DNA of 64,000 bases, taken from assembly GCF_020177375.1 (NCBI RefSeq), contig NZ_JAIWHV010000003.1, forward strand, positions 1-64,000, written 5' to 3'. Under the pieces are notes generated by a model. The model was not told where the DNA came from. It was given only the letters and a program-made list of their open reading frames with translations, and made no database searches. The position numbers and the translations under genes are program-made. The stretch's first letter is position 1. Each line of letters starts with the position of its first letter. Shown here piece after piece: positions 61,669 to 64,000 of this stretch. The DNA comes from Saliphagus infecundisoli (GTDB lineage Archaea; Halobacteriota; Halobacteria; Halobacteriales; Natrialbaceae).

Positions 61669-63681
61669 TCAGGGGTAGCCGACGGTCCCGTTCTTGATTA
61701 GGGGGTACAGCGCGTTGTTGGTCTCGAGGCGCCACTCCTCGTCGACGGACCAGTCGAAGTCACGCGTGTTCGCCCACCGGCCCGACTGGCGGTAGAGGAG
61801 GTCGATCTCCGGCATGTGGAAGTTCCACATCCAGCACAGCTTCTTGATCTGTTCGTTGGTCCACTCGACGTCGTCGGTGACCATGATCTCCCGGACCGTC
61901 TCGGCTAAGTTGATCTCCTCGGTCTCGCCCGAGAGGTCCCGCTGGCCGATCTCCGTCGGGATCTCCCAGACGAGGGGTTTTCCGTTGTACGGCGAGTGAG
62001 TTCGCCCCTCCTCGAGCCAGCCGTCGATCGCGTCGTCGGCGGGACCCTCACCGCCGAGGGCCGTCTGCGAGACGAGACGGAGCCCGAAGGGGTGGTTGTA
62101 CCGGAAGAAGCCCACCGGGTGCTGGTAGTCTGCGGCGTAGTGGCTGTAGAGCGTGAGGCCCCAGTCCATGGTCTGGTTCCTGCGCTCGGTCACCTGGGTC
62201 TCCTGTTGACCCTCGAAGACGATCGGGAAACCGTACTCTTGGAGCTGTCCGTGGGCGGTCTGTCCGGGGACGTTGAAGAAGTAATCGGTGCCGATCGGCA
62301 TCGAGATCGGCTCGAGCTCTTCCCCGTCCGGGTTGTAGACGGTGCCGTCCTCGCGGCTGTAGCCGCCCGCCTCGAGGAACTCGTCGGCGAGTTCGTGGTC
62401 CGTGGACTGTGGCGCGTAGTCGATGAAGTTCTCGAGATCGTCGCCGATGTACGTCTCGTTCCACTGCTGTTCGATCCCGGTGTGGACGTCGATCGGGAGG
62501 CCGGTTTCGAAATTGGTGACGACCTCCTGGGTGTTGATGACCGCAGCCATGGCCCGTCGCACGGCGAGGTCCTGTAACGCCTCGGTGTGGTTCCAGTTCA
62601 TGATCATCGAGTACATGAACTTCGAGGCGTACTTCGCCAGGTCCTGGTAGTGGTCGGGCAACACCTCCCTGTACTTCTGTTCCATCGCGACGGAGGCGAA
62701 GTCGACCTCCTGGTTCGAGATCAGTTCGTCTTGGGCGGCACCCTCGGCGACGAGTTCCTCGTACTGTTCGATCTGGACGTCCTCGGACCAGCGGTGGCCG
62801 TCCGCGGGCTCGAACGTGACGCCCTGGGTCGACCAGTCGACGAGCTGGAACGATCCCGTTCCGAGCCCCTCGTTCATGTACTGGTCGATGCCGATCTGCA
62901 TCTCGAGGATCTCCGTCGAGGCCGCGTCGCGTTCCTCGTCCGAGGTCGCGTCCTGGAGCGCCTCCATGTGGGGCCGCCAGATGTCGGCGTTGAGCGGGCC
63001 GATGTTCCCGTCGGTTCCGCCGAGGTCGGTCGTCTCGATGAGCGCCGGGTTCTTGGGTTGTTTGTACGTGTACTCGATCGTGAGGTCGTCGGCCATCTCG
63101 ATGCTCTCGTACTGGCTCCCGTCGGGAGACATCAGCCGGTTCATCTCGTCCCAGGTGTAGAGATCCTCGGCCGTGTACTGGTCCCCGTTCCAGAAGACGA
63201 GGTCGTCACGGAGCGTCTTCGTCAGGACCAGGTTGTCCGAGTCCCAGTTCCACTCGTCGATCGCGAGGGTTTCGACGTCCCCGTTGTTGTAGACGATCGT
63301 CTGGCGATCGTTGGCGAAGTCGGACATCCGGGAGGGGAACTGCTCCCCGAGAGGGTTCCAGTTGTACTCCTCGGGGAGCGTGCTTCCCGCGATCCGGGTC
63401 AGCGTCCGGTTTCCACCGTCGGATCCCTCCCCGTTGCCGTTACCGCCGTTTCCGCCGTTGCCATCGTCGCCGCCGTTGCCGTTGCCGTTTCCGTTGCCAT
63501 TGCCGTTTCCGCTGTCGTTTCCGTTGCCATTGCCGTTCTCGTTTCCGTTGCCGTTACCACTGTCGTCATTCCCCCCGAGACATCCCGCGAGAGTCGCTGC
63601 ACTACCGATCCCCATCGCCTGGAGCCACCGCCGGCGGGAGAAATCCTTCGCTCGAGTTCGACGCCTGTCTCTGCCTGACAT
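61669..63681 (-). CDS. ABC transporter substrate-binding lipoprotein, family 5 (cluster 3)
   Basis: A 670-aa binding protein: Tat motif SRRRWLQAMGIG, lipobox TLAGC with the lipidated Cys at about residue 34, and an Asn-Gly-rich linker of about 55 residues with an Asn-Asp-Ser site. The SBP_bac_5 domain follows; VVTNFETGLPIDVHTGIEQQ and DYFFNVPGQTAHGQLQEYGF are within it. The ATG at 63681 is preferred to one four codons earlier because the TATA box is 31 nt upstream of it. It is transcribed in the same direction as the ATPase and permease genes, 261 bp before them, with a separate promoter. Confidence 0.92.
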   Translation of the reverse strand: MSGRDRRRTRAKDFSRRRWLQAMGIGSAATLAGCLGGNDDSGNGNGNENGNGNGNDSGNGNGNGNGNGNGGDDGNGGNGGNGNGEGSDGGNRTLTRIAGSTLPEEYNWNPLGEQFPSRMSDFANDRQTIVYNNGDVETLAIDEWNWDSDNLVLTKTLRDDLVFWNGDQYTAEDLYTWDEMNRLMSPDGSQYESIEMADDLTIEYTYKQPKNPALIETTDLGGTDGNIGPLNADIWRPHMEALQDATSDEERDAASTEILEMQIGIDQYMNEGLGTGSFQLVDWSTQGVTFEPADGHRWSEDVQIEQYEELVAEGAAQDELISNQEVDFASVAMEQKYREVLPDHYQDLAKYASKFMYSMIMNWNHTEALQDLAVRRAMAAVINTQEVVTNFETGLPIDVHTGIEQQWNETYIGDDLENFIDYAPQSTDHELADEFLEAGGYSREDGTVYNPDGEELEPISMPIGTDYFFNVPGQTAHGQLQEYGFPIVFEGQQETQVTERRNQTMDWGLTLYSHYAADYQHPVGFFRYNHPFGLRLVSQTALGGEGPADDAIDGWLEEGRTHSPYNGKPLVWEIPTEIGQRDLSGETEEINLAETVREIMVTDDVEWTNEQIKKLCWMWNFHMPEIDLLYRQSGRWANTRDFDWSVDEEWRLETNNALYPLIKNGTVGYP
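63425..63566 (-). repeat. Asn-Gly minisatellite in binding-protein linker (cluster 3)
   Basis: About 140 bp of GGNAAY-type tandem units coding for Gly-Asn with Asp, Glu and Ser interruptions. It is the counterpart of the tracts in the other two binding-protein genes. Confidence 0.8.
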
Positions 63682-63703
63682 ACACCGTTTCATTGGTCGT
63701 ACG

Positions 63704-63712
63704 GTATATAAA
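63704..63712 (-). promoter_or_regulatory. TATA box of the cluster 3 binding-protein gene
   Basis: TTTATATAC on the coding strand, 31 nt before the ATG at 63681. The adjacent CCGTACGACC recalls the CGTACG core of the 20-bp palindromes but lacks the TTAC/GTAA arms. Confidence 0.55.
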
Positions 63713-63858
63713 AATATTGTGTGACGTCCGACAAAACCTCGGCCATCGGAGCGATCCGTCGACGATCGTCGGATCGAATCCGCCGCGAACGTCGAACCGA
63801 ACGAGAACGGGCGGCGTCACGCGAACCTTTATTCGCCCATCACTGCTTGTCCCAGCTG

Positions 63859-64000
63859 ATGCACACCGCCCTCTTTACGAAGACGTTCGACGACCGATCG
63901 CTCGAGGACGCCATCGCCACGGCCGCCGAAATCGGGTACGACGGCGTCGAGATCATGGCCCGCGAGCCACACTTCCCCGCGGACGTCTCCCTCGAGCGCG
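63859..64000 (+). CDS. Sugar phosphate isomerase/epimerase-type TIM-barrel protein (5' end only)
   Basis: The first 47 residues are visible: MHTALFTKTFDDRSLEDAI followed by IGYDGVEIMAREPHFPAD. This is the N-terminal strand-helix-strand of xylose-isomerase-like TIM-barrel proteins (AP_endonuc_2 superfamily), which act as sugar isomerases, epimerases or dehydratases. TATA-like TTTATT 31 nt upstream supports the start and a leaderless mRNA. It is divergent from the cluster 3 binding-protein gene and runs off the right edge. Confidence 0.75.
   Translation, partial: MHTALFTKTFDDRSLEDAIATAAEIGYDGVEIMAREPHFPADVSLER

Overview
The window looks like haloarchaeal chromosome: very high GC with strong G/C preference at third codon positions, strongly acidic proteins, twin-arginine (Tat) signal peptides on nearly every secreted protein, lipoboxes on the binding proteins, and many genes whose start codon lies about 25-35 nt downstream of a TATA box, so that their mRNAs are probably leaderless. 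I cannot name the genus from the sequence alone. No tRNA, rRNA or CRISPR array is visible. Remnants of an IS630-type transposase lie at the extreme left.

The layout is an accessory uptake-and-degradation region built around three complete peptide/oligosaccharide-type (Dpp/Opp family) ABC transporters. Cluster 1 (561-7244, +): lipoprotein binding protein, two permeases, a fused double ATPase and a small membrane protein. It is followed by a YIP1-like membrane protein, an SDR oxidoreductase, a PCC-domain protein, two enolase-superfamily sugar-acid dehydratases, a Gfo/Idh/MocA dehydrogenase and a divergent IclR regulator. Cluster 2 (14243-22551, +): HEAT-repeat protein, fused double ATPase, small membrane protein A, two permeases, small membrane protein B and binding protein. 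It is followed by a GH20 hexosaminidase, two giant secreted heparinase II/III-like lyases, a Ser-type sulfatase, gamma-glutamyltransferase, M14 zinc carboxypeptidase, NagZ-like GH3 and an SDR.

From 40.4 to 56.4 kb come two Eis-like acetyltransferase/secreted beta-helix pairs. Between them lie a TIM-barrel orphan, a YtcJ-like amidohydrolase, a KDG-type aldolase/dehydratase, a BNR_4 beta-propeller with a LamG-like tail, two more Gfo/Idh/MocA proteins and a luciferase-like flavin monooxygenase. Cluster 3 (56444-63681, mostly -) is a third transporter with separate D and F ATPases. A sugar-phosphate isomerase/epimerase-type gene begins at the right edge.

Working model (inference): secreted lyases, hexosaminidases, sulfatase, gamma-glutamyl hydrolase and carboxypeptidase attack an acidic, partly sulfated, HexNAc- and uronate-containing glycan or glycopeptide. 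The three transporters import the fragments, and the dehydratases, dehydrogenases and KDG-type aldolase feed them into central metabolism. The most novel signals are two families of tiny two-helix membrane proteins that travel with the transporters, short upstream ORFs that end in an ATGA overlap with each ATPase start, and a 20-bp palindrome repeated in three intergenic regions.
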